From Ilumatobacteraceae bacterium (lineage in GTDB: Bacteria; Actinomycetota; Acidimicrobiia; Acidimicrobiales; Ilumatobacteraceae): 52,116 nt of DNA. Position 1 is the first letter of the stretch. Each line of letters opens with the position of its first letter. A program made the position numbers and the translations under genes. The DNA lies in assembly GCA_023263695.1 (NCBI GenBank), contig JALQUZ010000006.1:1-52116 (forward strand). The letters run 5' to 3'. Under the pieces are notes generated by a model. That model was not told the DNA's origin. It saw only the letters and a list, made by a program, of their open reading frames with translations, and ran no database searches. Below are positions 41,577 through 49,647 of the stretch, piece after piece.

Positions 41577-42623
41577 TTACTTGTTTGTAAACCACTTCAA
41601 TTCGCGAACAATATGGGCCGCAAAGCGTGGATACATATTGCGAAGCGAAACTCCAAATGCCTTTTCGAATGCGGTGTTTCGAGCAGGACCACACGTGCTC
41701 GAAAACTTTGGAGTTCCATCTCCACATGGCGCTACTGCATCAGCCAAATTGAGAATGAAAGCGTTTACTTTTTCGTAGCCGTACGTTCCATAGAGATATT
41801 GAAACGCCATTGCTCCAGTTACATAGTTCTGCGTTGGATCGCAATCTTTCGTGATGTCTTGGGTTTCATTCGAAATAAACCAGTTTTCCCAATACCTTGC
41901 AGAAAGCCTTTGCTGAGGTGTGTACTCGCGCTCATTTTCCAGGTCTTGCAATTGTGATTTCCAGGCATGTTTGTATGAGTTCTTGCTCGTGCGACCTGCA
42001 TAACTCCAGCCAATGAAATTTGCTTGCCCTTCACGAACCCAGCACTGCATTGCCGCCATGCTTCCATTGAACACCGAGCGTTGTGCGATGTGGACGTATT
42101 CATGGCTGGTGAGCGAGTTCCAATGGTCATCATTCGTTGGACGACCGTTGGGTACATAGATCATGAGTACTGCGTTGCCGTTCTTTGCATCACCAGGGGC
42201 TCCGCCTCCGAAGAACCCCGTTGGCTCTAGCCGTGCACGCTCAGCTTTTACATCGAGCCAACCCGATTCCAATTGTTGAGCAGGCAAAACCTGTTTCATG
42301 TAGTTGTACACAAATTGAAAATGCTGAGTTGGGGCGGCGTAGACGTTCATTGGTTTTGAGGCATTTCGCAAATCGGTCCACATGCTTACGTTCGCGCGAA
42401 TGTCGGCGACAATTTGATCTGAATAGACCTTCTTCAACTGCGGATCAATAGTGAACGTTGCGTTTGGAGTGGCTCGCGGTGCATGAGTGAGAAAAGTAAG
42501 AAAATTTGTGCGCGCACGTTCGGATGTGATTGATGCAAGTGTGGGAGAGTTGGTTTTATTTGATGCGCCGGTTGTCATCAGGCACGCAGTGATAACAAGA
42601 GCAGTGGCGAGAACTTTGCGCAT
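41577..42623 (-). CDS. Secreted HExxH metallopeptidase-like protein
   Basis: A 348-residue secreted protein with signal peptide MRKVLATALVITACLMTTGAS. The zinc site is SHEYVHIAQ (about 170) with a downstream Glu in REGQANFIG, the gluzincin layout. Cys pairs near the C terminus (DCDPT, APCGDG, STCGPA) suggest disulfides. I do not recognise the exact family. The ATG at 42623 shares one base with the stop of the PAP2-like gene (TAATG), so it is second in a two-gene unit; 42 bases separate it from the M14 gene. Confidence 0.78.
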   Translation of the reverse strand: MRKVLATALVITACLMTTGASNKTNSPTLASITSERARTNFLTFLTHAPRATPNATFTIDPQLKKVYSDQIVADIRANVSMWTDLRNASKPMNVYAAPTQHFQFVYNYMKQVLPAQQLESGWLDVKAERARLEPTGFFGGGAPGDAKNGNAVLMIYVPNGRPTNDDHWNSLTSHEYVHIAQRSVFNGSMAAMQCWVREGQANFIGWSYAGRTSKNSYKHAWKSQLQDLENEREYTPQQRLSARYWENWFISNETQDITKDCDPTQNYVTGAMAFQYLYGTYGYEKVNAFILNLADAVAPCGDGTPKFSSTCGPARNTAFEKAFGVSLRNMYPRFAAHIVRELKWFTNK

Positions 42624-43423
42624 TACCGAGTCTTGCTCAATTTTGCTCGCACGAGCGTGTCTGTCCGTAGTGCGAGTGCCAAAAGGGCAATTGCTGCCAC
42701 GCCATCTAGCCACCAATGGTTTCCTGTTGCTGCAACAGCGAGCACAGTGAAAACAAGGTGCAGGACAAACACCCAACGCCAGTTACTGGTGCTCGCATAA
42801 ATGATTCCCAGTGAAACGATTGCTGCCCACCCGACATGGATGGATGGCATTGCGGCAAATTGGTCAGACACGCCGGTGCCTACGGGCCCATAGACCGAGA
42901 GTCCAAAGCGAGTTGCGAGGTCTACGTATCCGAGGTCGGGGAGAAACCTGGGCGGTGCTACACGTATATAACGGATTACTAAACATGCTGCGGTCAACAT
43001 GGCGAGCGCGCTTCGCCAATGTGGGTAGGTGTTGCGATGGCGTAGAAACAGCCATACAAGAAAAGCGATCATTGCCGGAACGTGGAATACCGCGTAATAG
43101 AAATTGGTTGAACGAGCAAGCCAGTCGAAGCGCAACACGAAGTGTTGTAGCGAAAGTTCACTTGGTATATGCAGGAACTGTTGGAATCGGTCGATTTGGC
43201 GTGCCCGTTCAATGGCTCCAGATGGTTTGTCGAGTGGCAGCTTCATGGCCAGTCGCCACAACATGTAGAGGAACGAAATCAACCCAAGTTCGGTGCTGGT
43301 GGATTGGATGAAGGACCGCACCCGAGAAACAGGGAAGCGAATTGCTATTTGTGCAACCACAAAACTGACGACTGCAGAAATGGCTGCCTGGTCCCAGGTC
43401 ACCCATTTCATATTGGTATTCAC
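42623..43423 (-). CDS. PAP2/Aur1-like membrane phosphatase or phosphotransferase
   Basis: A 266-residue polytopic membrane protein of the PAP2_3 (Aur1/Ipt1-like) group. The phosphatase-fold motifs are PPRFLP, PSIHVGWA with its His, and GNHWWLDG with His and Asp, between about six helices. Eukaryotic relatives transfer inositol phosphate to ceramide; bacterial members act on lipid phosphates. GTG at 43423 or ATG at 43411 may start it. It is coupled to the secreted metallopeptidase gene and divergent from the VOC gene. Confidence 0.82.
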   Translation of the reverse strand: MNTNMKWVTWDQAAISAVVSFVVAQIAIRFPVSRVRSFIQSTSTELGLISFLYMLWRLAMKLPLDKPSGAIERARQIDRFQQFLHIPSELSLQHFVLRFDWLARSTNFYYAVFHVPAMIAFLVWLFLRHRNTYPHWRSALAMLTAACLVIRYIRVAPPRFLPDLGYVDLATRFGLSVYGPVGTGVSDQFAAMPSIHVGWAAIVSLGIIYASTSNWRWVFVLHLVFTVLAVAATGNHWWLDGVAAIALLALALRTDTLVRAKLSKTR

Positions 43424-43449
43424 GGCACGACTGTAATACCGAGCCCTGC

Positions 43450-43479
43450 TTGTACAGGATTGAGCACGTGGTCTAATGT
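43450..43479 (+). promoter_or_regulatory. Sigma70-type promoter for the VOC/hydrolase unit
   Basis: TTGTAC (43450-43455) and TAATGT (43474-43479) are separated by 18 bases. A start near 43486 would place the palindrome at 43496-43512 just downstream, where a bound repressor would block initiation. Confidence 0.5.
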
Positions 43480-43495
43480 ACGCAGTACGGGAGAA

Positions 43496-43512
43496 TGTCC
43501 GTCAAGCGGACA
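43496..43512. promoter_or_regulatory. Palindromic operator TGTCCG-N5-CGGACA (site 1 of 3)
   Basis: Perfect 6-bp arms around TCAAG, 53 bases before the VOC start. Same half-site and same 5-base spacer as the sites at 47698 and 49591. Confidence 0.65.
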
Positions 43513-43565
43513 ATCTGTCGGGGCCCAAATAATTTCCAAATACACCATTGCCAAGGAGACTGCAC

Positions 43566-44099
43566 ATGTCTGCAACTGACTCACCAACTCGACTTCATCA
43601 CACCGCTTATTTGTCGAAAGATCTAGAAGCCACTCGTGCGTTTTACGAAGACCTTGTCGGGCTTCCACTTGTTGCTACGTGGTCAGAAACCGACGAGCTC
43701 TTTGGTGCAGAGCGCGTGTATTGCCATTGTTTCTTTGGAATGCCAGACGGAAGTGCTCTCGCATTCTTCCAGTTCGCCAATAAATCCGATCAAGATTTGT
43801 TTGACCCAGAACTCACGCCTTCGCCGTTCCGCCATATTGCACTGAATGTCTCTGCGAAGACACAGGACGAAATTTTTGCTCGCCTACAAAAGGCACAGTG
43901 GAAACCAGAAGGCACATACGTACTCGAGCATGGATACTGCCGTTCGTTGTACACAGAAGATCCAAACGGCATGTTGCTGGAATTCACTGCAGATGCGCCT
44001 GGCGCTGAAAAGATCAATGCTGCTCGCAAGCTGGATGCACACGCAACGCTAAAGCGTTGGCTTGCGGGTGACCACACCAGCAACAACACTTACCGCTAA
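43566..44099 (+). CDS. VOC-family (glyoxalase/dioxygenase superfamily) protein
   Basis: A 177-residue metalloenzyme-type protein with two beta-alpha-beta-beta-beta modules. Likely metal ligands are His in RLHHTAYLSKDL, His in FRHIALNV and Glu in GMLLEFTAD; AFYEDLVGLPLV is the typical first-module helix. AAGGAG 7 bases before the ATG fixes the start at 43566. It shares an operon with an alpha/beta hydrolase 21 bases downstream. An extradiol dioxygenase or isomerase role in breakdown of an organic acid is possible; the reaction is not determined. Confidence 0.85.
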   Translation: MSATDSPTRLHHTAYLSKDLEATRAFYEDLVGLPLVATWSETDELFGAERVYCHCFFGMPDGSALAFFQFANKSDQDLFDPELTPSPFRHIALNVSAKTQDEIFARLQKAQWKPEGTYVLEHGYCRSLYTEDPNGMLLEFTADAPGAEKINAARKLDAHATLKRWLAGDHTSNNTYR

Positions 44100-44120
44100 G
44101 TCGGACGAACCCCCAACATC

Positions 44121-44807
44121 ATGGCTGAATCGTCGATCGTTCTTGTCCACGGTTCGTTCTTCTCTTCATGGACATGGTTGCCGGTTATCGAGCGACTTAA
44201 TCACCATGATGTTGAGGTATCTGCGATTGAACTTCCATTCACATCGCTTGCCGAAGACGCAGAAATACTTCGCACTGCAATAGCAACAGCATCGATGACT
44301 GGCCCGGTAACAGTGGTGTGTCATAGCTACACGGGCATAACCGCCGCTGTTGGTGGTCATGAAGCACAACACATTGTGCATATTGCGGCGCGCATGCCCG
44401 CAATTGGCGAATCGCAATTGGAGTTGAACAAAGACTGGGGCAACCCAGAGTTTCGTTCATGTTTTGAATTTGCCCAGGATGGAACGATGTCATTGACCGA
44501 TGGCGCGGATGCGTATCTATTCAACAGGTCTCCTCGGGGATTGTCCCAATACGCAATGGAAAATCGTCGATCAATGAAGAGCGAGATTCCCGCAATACCC
44601 ATTGAGAATCCTGCTTGGAAGAATACGAAGAGCAGTTATGTCGTGTGTACCGATGACAAAGCGGTCAGACTTGACCAACAGCGAATGCGCGCAGGTTGGG
44701 CTGACTATTCAATTGAAATTGATTGCGATCACTCGCCATTTTTCTCGGCTCCAAAACAAACTGCAGATTTCATTCTTGAAACCCACCTAGCGGTGGCAGG
44801 CGAATAG
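44121..44807 (+). CDS. Alpha/beta hydrolase
   Basis: A 228-residue cytoplasmic hydrolase of the salicylate-esterase/MenH-like size class. The oxyanion strand is VLVHGSFFSSWTW, the nucleophile elbow VCHSYTGI (Cys-His-Ser-Tyr-Thr-Gly instead of the usual GxSxG, the first Gly replaced by Cys), and the C-terminal His in DCDHSPFFSAP. It follows the VOC gene and ends 7 bases from the convergent IclR gene. Probably cleaves an ester or C-C bond in the same catabolic route. Confidence 0.82.
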   Translation: MAESSIVLVHGSFFSSWTWLPVIERLNHHDVEVSAIELPFTSLAEDAEILRTAIATASMTGPVTVVCHSYTGITAAVGGHEAQHIVHIAARMPAIGESQLELNKDWGNPEFRSCFEFAQDGTMSLTDGADAYLFNRSPRGLSQYAMENRRSMKSEIPAIPIENPAWKNTKSSYVVCTDDKAVRLDQQRMRAGWADYSIEIDCDHSPFFSAPKQTADFILETHLAVAGE

Positions 44808-44814
44808 TCGTGGA

Positions 44815-45621
44815 TCAGGGCGCTAGCGGGCGAGTAGTTGGCAATAGTGCCATGTTCGAAAAGTCTGCAGAAATTGATGCTGCAGTGCTGAGCAACAGCG
44901 GCAAGTGGTCTTTCTTCAGAACTGCAATGGACGTTTCGGCAGCATTGACTGTGACATTGACTGCAGCGATGGTTCGTCCCGACGCGTCGGCGACTGGCGC
45001 AGCGATGGAGCGGATGCCAAACGACAACTGCTCATCAGACATTGCCCATCCGCGTTTTCGAATTTCGGCGAGCGACTCATCAAGTTCCTTGCGCACAAAT
45101 TTTAGTCGCGGTACAACCCCCGACTCTGAAGGAATTTTCAACACCGCGTCAAGTTCTTTTGCGGTCAAGTCTGCAAGCAGAACTCGCCCCATGCTGGTTG
45201 CATATGCAGGGAAGCGTGTTCCAATGTGCACCGACATTCCAATGATCTTTGGAACCGGAACGCGCGCGGTGTACACAATGTCGCTACCAACAAGTTGTGA
45301 CATGGAGCTTGACTCTTTAGTTTTTTCAACAAGTGCCTCTAAACGTGGACGCGCAATGTCCCACATGCCTTGTGCGCTGATGTATGCAGTTCCCAGTTCT
45401 AAAACTTTCGGCGTAAGCATGTACATGCCGTTGGCGGCACGAACATACCCAAGTGATTCAAGAGTGAGTAACAATCGGCGAGTGGTTGGGCGGGCAAGTT
45501 TGGTTGCCGCGGCGACGTCACTGACTGAAAGTGCCAAGTGTGAAAGCGAGAAAGCGCTGATGACTTTGAGTCCGCGCGCTAACGCTTCAACAAAGTCGGG
45601 CTCGTTTGGCTTTGGTCTCAT
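44815..45621 (-). CDS. IclR-family transcriptional regulator
   Basis: A 268-residue regulator. The winged helix-turn-helix at about 10-75 (ALARGLKVISAFS, LSVSDVAAATKLARPTTRRLLLTLESLGYV, quoted in part) is followed by the IclR effector domain (RVPVPKIIGMSVHIGTRFPAYATSMGRVLLA, ISFGIRSIAAPV-like region, VNVTVNA). ATSMGRVLLA and the PcaR/PobR-like N terminus suggest response to an aromatic or dicarboxylic acid. It is divergent from the CoA-transferase gene with 62 bases between starts. A 10-bp palindrome ATACATGTAT (45620-45629) overlaps its own start codon. It is the obvious candidate to bind the three palindromes of this region. Confidence 0.92.
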   Translation of the reverse strand: MRPKPNEPDFVEALARGLKVISAFSLSHLALSVSDVAAATKLARPTTRRLLLTLESLGYVRAANGMYMLTPKVLELGTAYISAQGMWDIARPRLEALVEKTKESSSMSQLVGSDIVYTARVPVPKIIGMSVHIGTRFPAYATSMGRVLLADLTAKELDAVLKIPSESGVVPRLKFVRKELDESLAEIRKRGWAMSDEQLSFGIRSIAAPVADASGRTIAAVNVTVNAAETSIAVLKKDHLPLLLSTAASISADFSNMALLPTTRPLAP

Positions 45622-45683
45622 ACATGTATCTCCGCATCAACTGTGGCACAAACAATTGGTTCAACAAGAAAGGCCGGTTTTCC

Positions 45684-46844
45684 ATGGCAGCAACTAATGG
45701 CACGGCAAGACCACTGGAGGGTCTATTGGTAGCCGACCTGTCCCGCGTACTCGCTGGTCCGTATTGCACCATGTTGTTGGCCGACATGGGCGCCACGGTC
45801 ATCAAGGTAGAGAGCCCAGCAGGCGATGACACTCGTACCTGGGTGCCTCCAACAAAGGGCGATGTCGCAACGTATTACATGTCGATCAATCGCAATAAGA
45901 AATCAATTGTTCTTGACTTTGGGAAAGAAGAAGACCTGGTGCTTGCCCGCGAGTTGGTGCAACGGGCCGACATTTGCGTTGAAAATTTCAAAGTGGGCGG
46001 GTTGAAAAAGTTCGGATTGGACTACGAGTCAACATCGAAGACAAACCCAGGTTTGGTGTACCTGTCGATCTCAGGTTTTGGAACAGACAAGGGAGCGAAG
46101 CTTCCTGGCTACGACCTCATTGTGCAAGCGGTTTCAGGACTCATGAGCTTGACTGGCGAACCAGATGGCCCACCATTTCGTGCGGGAATTTCGGTATTCG
46201 ATGTGATGGCTGGGTTGCACGGAACAATCGGCGTGCTTGCCGCGCTGAATGAGAAGAACAAAACCGGCAAAGGGCAGCACGTTGAAGTGAACTTGTTGTC
46301 TTCTGCGATGTCTGGTTTGGTGAATCAAACGGCTGCGTACACGCTTGCCGACGTGGTTCCTTTCCGCATGGGTAATGCGCATCCAAGTTTGTTCCCGTAC
46401 GAAGCACTGCCTACCAAAGACCGCGACCTCATCATTGCTGCTGGAAACGACAAGCAATTCCGTGCACTTGCCAAAGTATTGGGGATTGAACATGTTGCAG
46501 ATGATCCGCGATTCAAAATCAATGCTGACAGAACAAAGAATCGTGAAGAGCTTCGACCCTTGTTGTTGGAACAACTTGCCAAGTGGAACTCAGATGATTT
46601 GTTCTATGCGTTGAACGATGTCGGTGTGCCATGTGGTCCAATTAACTCCATTGGCGACGGAGTCGAGCTCGCCGAAAAACTGGGCCTTCGCCCGCGCGTT
46701 TCGGTTGGGGAAGGGGATCGCCAAGCAGACTTGGTACGTAACCCAATTACGTTTAGCAACGGAGAATTGAGTTACACGATGCCGCCGCCACACCTTGGCG
46801 AACACACCGATGAAATTCGCAACTGGCTTTCTACAAAGGGGTAA
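45684..46844 (+). CDS. Class III CoA-transferase (CaiB/BaiF family)
   Basis: A 386-residue enzyme moving CoA between carboxylic acids. Family marks: LLVADLSRVLAGPYCTMLLADMGATVIKVE (quoted in part), WVPPTKGD, NRNKKSIVLDF, the catalytic Asp in PGYDLIVQAVSGLMSLTG, FRAGISVFDVMAG and the C-terminal PCGPINSI. I start at ATG 45684, after AGAAAGG. The stop overlaps the next ATG by one base, so the citryl-CoA-lyase-like protein probably uses its CoA thioester product. Confidence 0.92.
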   Translation: MAATNGTARPLEGLLVADLSRVLAGPYCTMLLADMGATVIKVESPAGDDTRTWVPPTKGDVATYYMSINRNKKSIVLDFGKEEDLVLARELVQRADICVENFKVGGLKKFGLDYESTSKTNPGLVYLSISGFGTDKGAKLPGYDLIVQAVSGLMSLTGEPDGPPFRAGISVFDVMAGLHGTIGVLAALNEKNKTGKGQHVEVNLLSSAMSGLVNQTAAYTLADVVPFRMGNAHPSLFPYEALPTKDRDLIIAAGNDKQFRALAKVLGIEHVADDPRFKINADRTKNREELRPLLLEQLAKWNSDDLFYALNDVGVPCGPINSIGDGVELAEKLGLRPRVSVGEGDRQADLVRNPITFSNGELSYTMPPPHLGEHTDEIRNWLSTKG

Positions 46845-47635
46845 TGATGACGACGAAGCAAACGTACAAAACTGGACTTGGAACTTCTGATGCCGACAGC
46901 ATCACGTTGCTGGGCCACGATCTTGCAACCGAAATTCTTGGCAAGTACTCATTTGGAGAATTGTCGTACTACTTAATTACCAAGCGTCGCCCAACTGCTG
47001 GTCAATTGGTGATGTTTGAAGCCGTACTTGCATCTCTTGCCGATCATGGCTTCACTCCAACTGCAATTGCTGCACGTCTTACTTACGCCAGTGCTCCAGA
47101 TTCGTTGCAAGGCGCACTTGCCGCAGGCCTTCTTGGCGGAGGTTCACGATTCTTGGGTGTAACTGAAGACTGCGCACATTTTCTTGCTCGCGAATTGAAA
47201 GAAATTGGAGTACCGCCGACTACTCAAGATGGTTGGGATGCAGCTGCGCTCAACGCTGTGAAAAAACAGAAAGAGATTGGCAAGTTTGTTCCCGGACTTG
47301 GTCACCCAGTACATAAACAAGGCGATCCGCGCACGCCAGTGTTAATGGCAATGGCCCGCGAGCAAGGTCTGTTCGGTTCGCACCTTGCATTATTTGAAGC
47401 GATCGGCCGTGTGCATTCGCAAGTGCTGGGCAAAACGCTTCCTCTGAATGGAGCAGGAGTCTGTGGTGCAGTGTTGGCCGATGCAGGAATACCAATGGGG
47501 GTCATGCGTGGGGTGGCGCTACTCGCGCGATGTGCTGGTTTGTTAGGCCACTTAGTTGAAGAGCAGACCGACCCCATTGGCATCGATGTGTATATGAACG
47601 TCGACCGCAATATCGATTACCAACCGCCCCAATAG
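46844..47635 (+). CDS. Citrate synthase-like / citryl-CoA lyase-type protein
   Basis: A 263-residue protein with the short citrate-synthase fold used by citryl-CoA or related lyases. Catalytic His segments are GLGHPVHKQGDPR and LPLNGAGVCGAVL; SRFLGVTEDCAHFL and TYASAPDSLQGALAAGLLGGG (quoted in part) match the citryl-CoA-lyase group. It is too short for a citrate synthase. With the CoA-transferase upstream it would make and cleave a hydroxy-dicarboxyl-CoA (citramalyl-type) in acid breakdown. The exact thioester is not known. Confidence 0.82.
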   Translation: MMTTKQTYKTGLGTSDADSITLLGHDLATEILGKYSFGELSYYLITKRRPTAGQLVMFEAVLASLADHGFTPTAIAARLTYASAPDSLQGALAAGLLGGGSRFLGVTEDCAHFLARELKEIGVPPTTQDGWDAAALNAVKKQKEIGKFVPGLGHPVHKQGDPRTPVLMAMAREQGLFGSHLALFEAIGRVHSQVLGKTLPLNGAGVCGAVLADAGIPMGVMRGVALLARCAGLLGHLVEEQTDPIGIDVYMNVDRNIDYQPPQ

Positions 47636-47697
47636 CCCGTATCCATTCGGGTATCCCTAGTGGGCGGGTTGCTCAACGGTGAGTCCGCTCTGTGGTA

Positions 47698-47720
47698 ATT
47701 TGTCCGTTAGTCGGACAAAT
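47698..47720. promoter_or_regulatory. Palindromic operator ATTTGTCCG-N5-CGGACAAAT (site 2 of 3)
   Basis: Perfect 9-bp arms around TTAGT, 33 bases before the ATG of the membrane-protein gene at 47753 and 63 bases after the citryl-CoA-lyase-like gene. The best conserved of the three sites. Confidence 0.75.
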
Positions 47721-47752
47721 CGCCGACATGAACATATTGGGGGTAATTCATT

Positions 47753-48316
47753 ATGGGAAATTCACTTGCGCCCAGCGCCTCACAGCGTTGGCACAAATGG
47801 GTTGAAGCTCATCCAGTAGGCGGCCTTGCCGTCATTGGTTTGATCGCAACTCAACTTGGCACGTACTTCGGTTACGTGTTTCCAGCGTTCGGTCTTCCGA
47901 CGCTTCCTTGGCCAATGTACAACGGTGCTTTGGCACTCGGAATCAATGGCCCAAGCTGGGGTAGCTACTTCAATGCGGACTACACCATCGCCGGTACCAA
48001 TGCAGGCTGGTTGTTCTTCTCAGGACAAGCACTTCACTTCGTAAACGGCATCGTGTTCGCGATGTTGTTCGGTATTTTTGCTCACAAGCAAATTCCAGTG
48101 AAGAGCCACGTTGCCAAGGGACTTATCTACGGAATCATCATGACCATCATCAGTGCTGGCGTGCTTGTTCCTTATGCATATGTCGCCAAGCAGGGTTATG
48201 GCCTTTTCTTGATGGACGGACCAAATGGTTGGAAGCTTCCATTCGGAATTTTGATCTGGCACCTCATTTACGGTGGCATGATCGGAATGCTCTATCAGCC
48301 AAAGGACGACAACTAA
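47753..48316 (+). CDS. Four-helix integral membrane protein of unknown function
   Basis: A 187-residue membrane protein with four hydrophobic segments (about 24-46, 84-110, 118-142, 162-182), no signal peptide, and small-residue-rich loops. I do not recognise the family. It stands alone between a palindromic operator and a strong terminator, so it is a single-gene unit with its own control. The shared operator suggests a role, perhaps uptake or export, in the catabolic regulon of this region. GGGGG lies 9 bases before the ATG. Confidence 0.72.
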   Translation: MGNSLAPSASQRWHKWVEAHPVGGLAVIGLIATQLGTYFGYVFPAFGLPTLPWPMYNGALALGINGPSWGSYFNADYTIAGTNAGWLFFSGQALHFVNGIVFAMLFGIFAHKQIPVKSHVAKGLIYGIIMTIISAGVLVPYAYVAKQGYGLFLMDGPNGWKLPFGILIWHLIYGGMIGMLYQPKDDN

Positions 48317-48347
48317 TCACCACCGCGTAAGCGGTATTGAAATTGCG

Positions 48348-48381
48348 AAAGCCCGACTCAGTGAAAACTGGGTCGGGCTTT
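48348..48381. terminator. Bidirectional intrinsic terminator
   Basis: A 14-bp stem (AAAGCCCGACTCAG with CTGGGTCGGGCTTT, one G-T pair) closes a TGAAAA loop and is followed by T-rich sequence. It ends both the membrane-protein gene and the convergent MetE-like gene. Confidence 0.93.
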
Positions 48382-48394
48382 TGTATTTACTGGG

Positions 48395-49543
48395 TTACTT
48401 AAACAAGCGCTTTGCCGCGAGCTCAGAACCTTGCGCAAGTGAAGCGAGTTTTGCAAACACCACGTCGGGGTCGATAGTGGTGGTGCCTACGTGCACAGAG
48501 AATCCACAGTCAACGCCTGCGAGCAAACGATCTGGTTCAACAACTTCACCCCAACGCTCTAGTCGTTGCGCAACTACTTCTGGGTGCTCGATGTAATTGG
48601 ACTGAGGCTCAATGACACCTGGGCAAATGAACTTGTCTTGTGGAACACCGAGTTCTTTCATGACCGCCCATTCATGTGAGTGGCGTGGGTTTGCACCTTC
48701 AAACAAAACAGTTTGTGGTTTTGCTGTCCACACAATATCGATGATGTCGGCAATGGAAATGTCGTGGTGATGTGGGCCTGGGTAGTTGCCCCAGCACAAG
48801 TGCATACGCAATTGCTCGACGGGAATATTGCGTACTGCGTGGTTCAACGCCTCAATATTGGTGCGAATGGTGGCGCGAAATTCTTCCTTGGATTGCTTGG
48901 CATAAGCGCTGTGTCGGCCCATTGCCAAGTCGGGGCAGTCCACTTGCACGATTGCGCCGGCTGCAGCAATGGCTTCGTATTCAAAACGCATCGCTTCAGC
49001 TATTGCAAACACGTATTCTTCGCGAGTCTTGTAGTACTCATTGCCAAAAAACAGTGAGACCACACCAGGTGATGCTGCGCTTGTGAAAATTTCTTGATGA
49101 TTGTTCGCAGTTGCGGCTCGACGAAGCTCCGTCATGTCCTTAACCGCAGCATCCTTATCGATGACCTCAATTCGAGAAGTACAAGCTGGAGCGCTTCGTT
49201 TGCGCCTTCCAGGGTTACCCGCGACTGCTTCGGCACTGCGCGGAAAATCCACAAGGTCTTCAAAGAAGTACGACTGCACTGATTCGCCGGTGAAACCCGA
49301 CAGGCGATCTTTTACATATGTTGCGTACGACGGCTTTGACATTTCGCCGTCGTTAATTATGGTCACGCCGGCTTCAACTTGCTTACGAACTACTTCGTCA
49401 ATTGCACTGCAAACTCGTTGATCAAGTGCATTGGCATCAACAGGGATTCCATCGCCAACTGCCCACATGATTTGAATCAAATCGTCGGGGCGAGGGAGGC
49501 TTCCCGTGTGTGTGGAAGGAATAGTGCGTTCTGCTCGACCCAT
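48395..49543 (-). CDS. Cobalamin-independent methionine synthase II-family (MetE C-terminal-like) protein
   Basis: A 382-residue zinc methyltransferase-fold protein equal to the catalytic half of MetE. Zinc ligands: His and Cys in RMHLCWGNYPGPH, Glu in TVLFEGANPRHSHE, Cys in AGVDCGFS. The opening IPSTHTGSLPRPD is typical. Stand-alone members of this family often handle small methylated or thiol substrates in catabolism rather than make methionine. AAGGAG 8 bases before the ATG at 49543 fixes the start against longer in-frame versions. Palindrome site 3 lies 48 bases upstream. Confidence 0.9.
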   Translation of the reverse strand: MGRAERTIPSTHTGSLPRPDDLIQIMWAVGDGIPVDANALDQRVCSAIDEVVRKQVEAGVTIINDGEMSKPSYATYVKDRLSGFTGESVQSYFFEDLVDFPRSAEAVAGNPGRRKRSAPACTSRIEVIDKDAAVKDMTELRRAATANNHQEIFTSAASPGVVSLFFGNEYYKTREEYVFAIAEAMRFEYEAIAAAGAIVQVDCPDLAMGRHSAYAKQSKEEFRATIRTNIEALNHAVRNIPVEQLRMHLCWGNYPGPHHHDISIADIIDIVWTAKPQTVLFEGANPRHSHEWAVMKELGVPQDKFICPGVIEPQSNYIEHPEVVAQRLERWGEVVEPDRLLAGVDCGFSVHVGTTTIDPDVVFAKLASLAQGSELAAKRLFK

Positions 49544-49590
49544 TTCGATCTCCTTTAGCGTCTGCATCAAACAATAGGGGATTTCGTACA

Positions 49591-49611
49591 TTTGCCCGTA
49601 ATGCGGGCAAA
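49591..49611. promoter_or_regulatory. Palindromic operator TTTGCCCG-N5-CGGGCAAA (site 3 of 3)
   Basis: Perfect 8-bp arms around TAATG in the divergent gap between the MetE-like gene and the gene at 49648. Differs from site 2 only by T to C and A to G at the matching arm position, so the symmetry is conserved by compensating change. Confidence 0.7.
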
Positions 49612-49647
49612 GCATTGGGATGGTGAATTCGCTCGTTTGAAATAGAG

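Noticed and set aside
44810-45697. Rightward 295-codon frame opposite the IclR gene
   Set aside because: It mirrors the complete IclR reading frame; its translation is Ser/Arg-rich low-quality sequence and no ribosome site precedes it.
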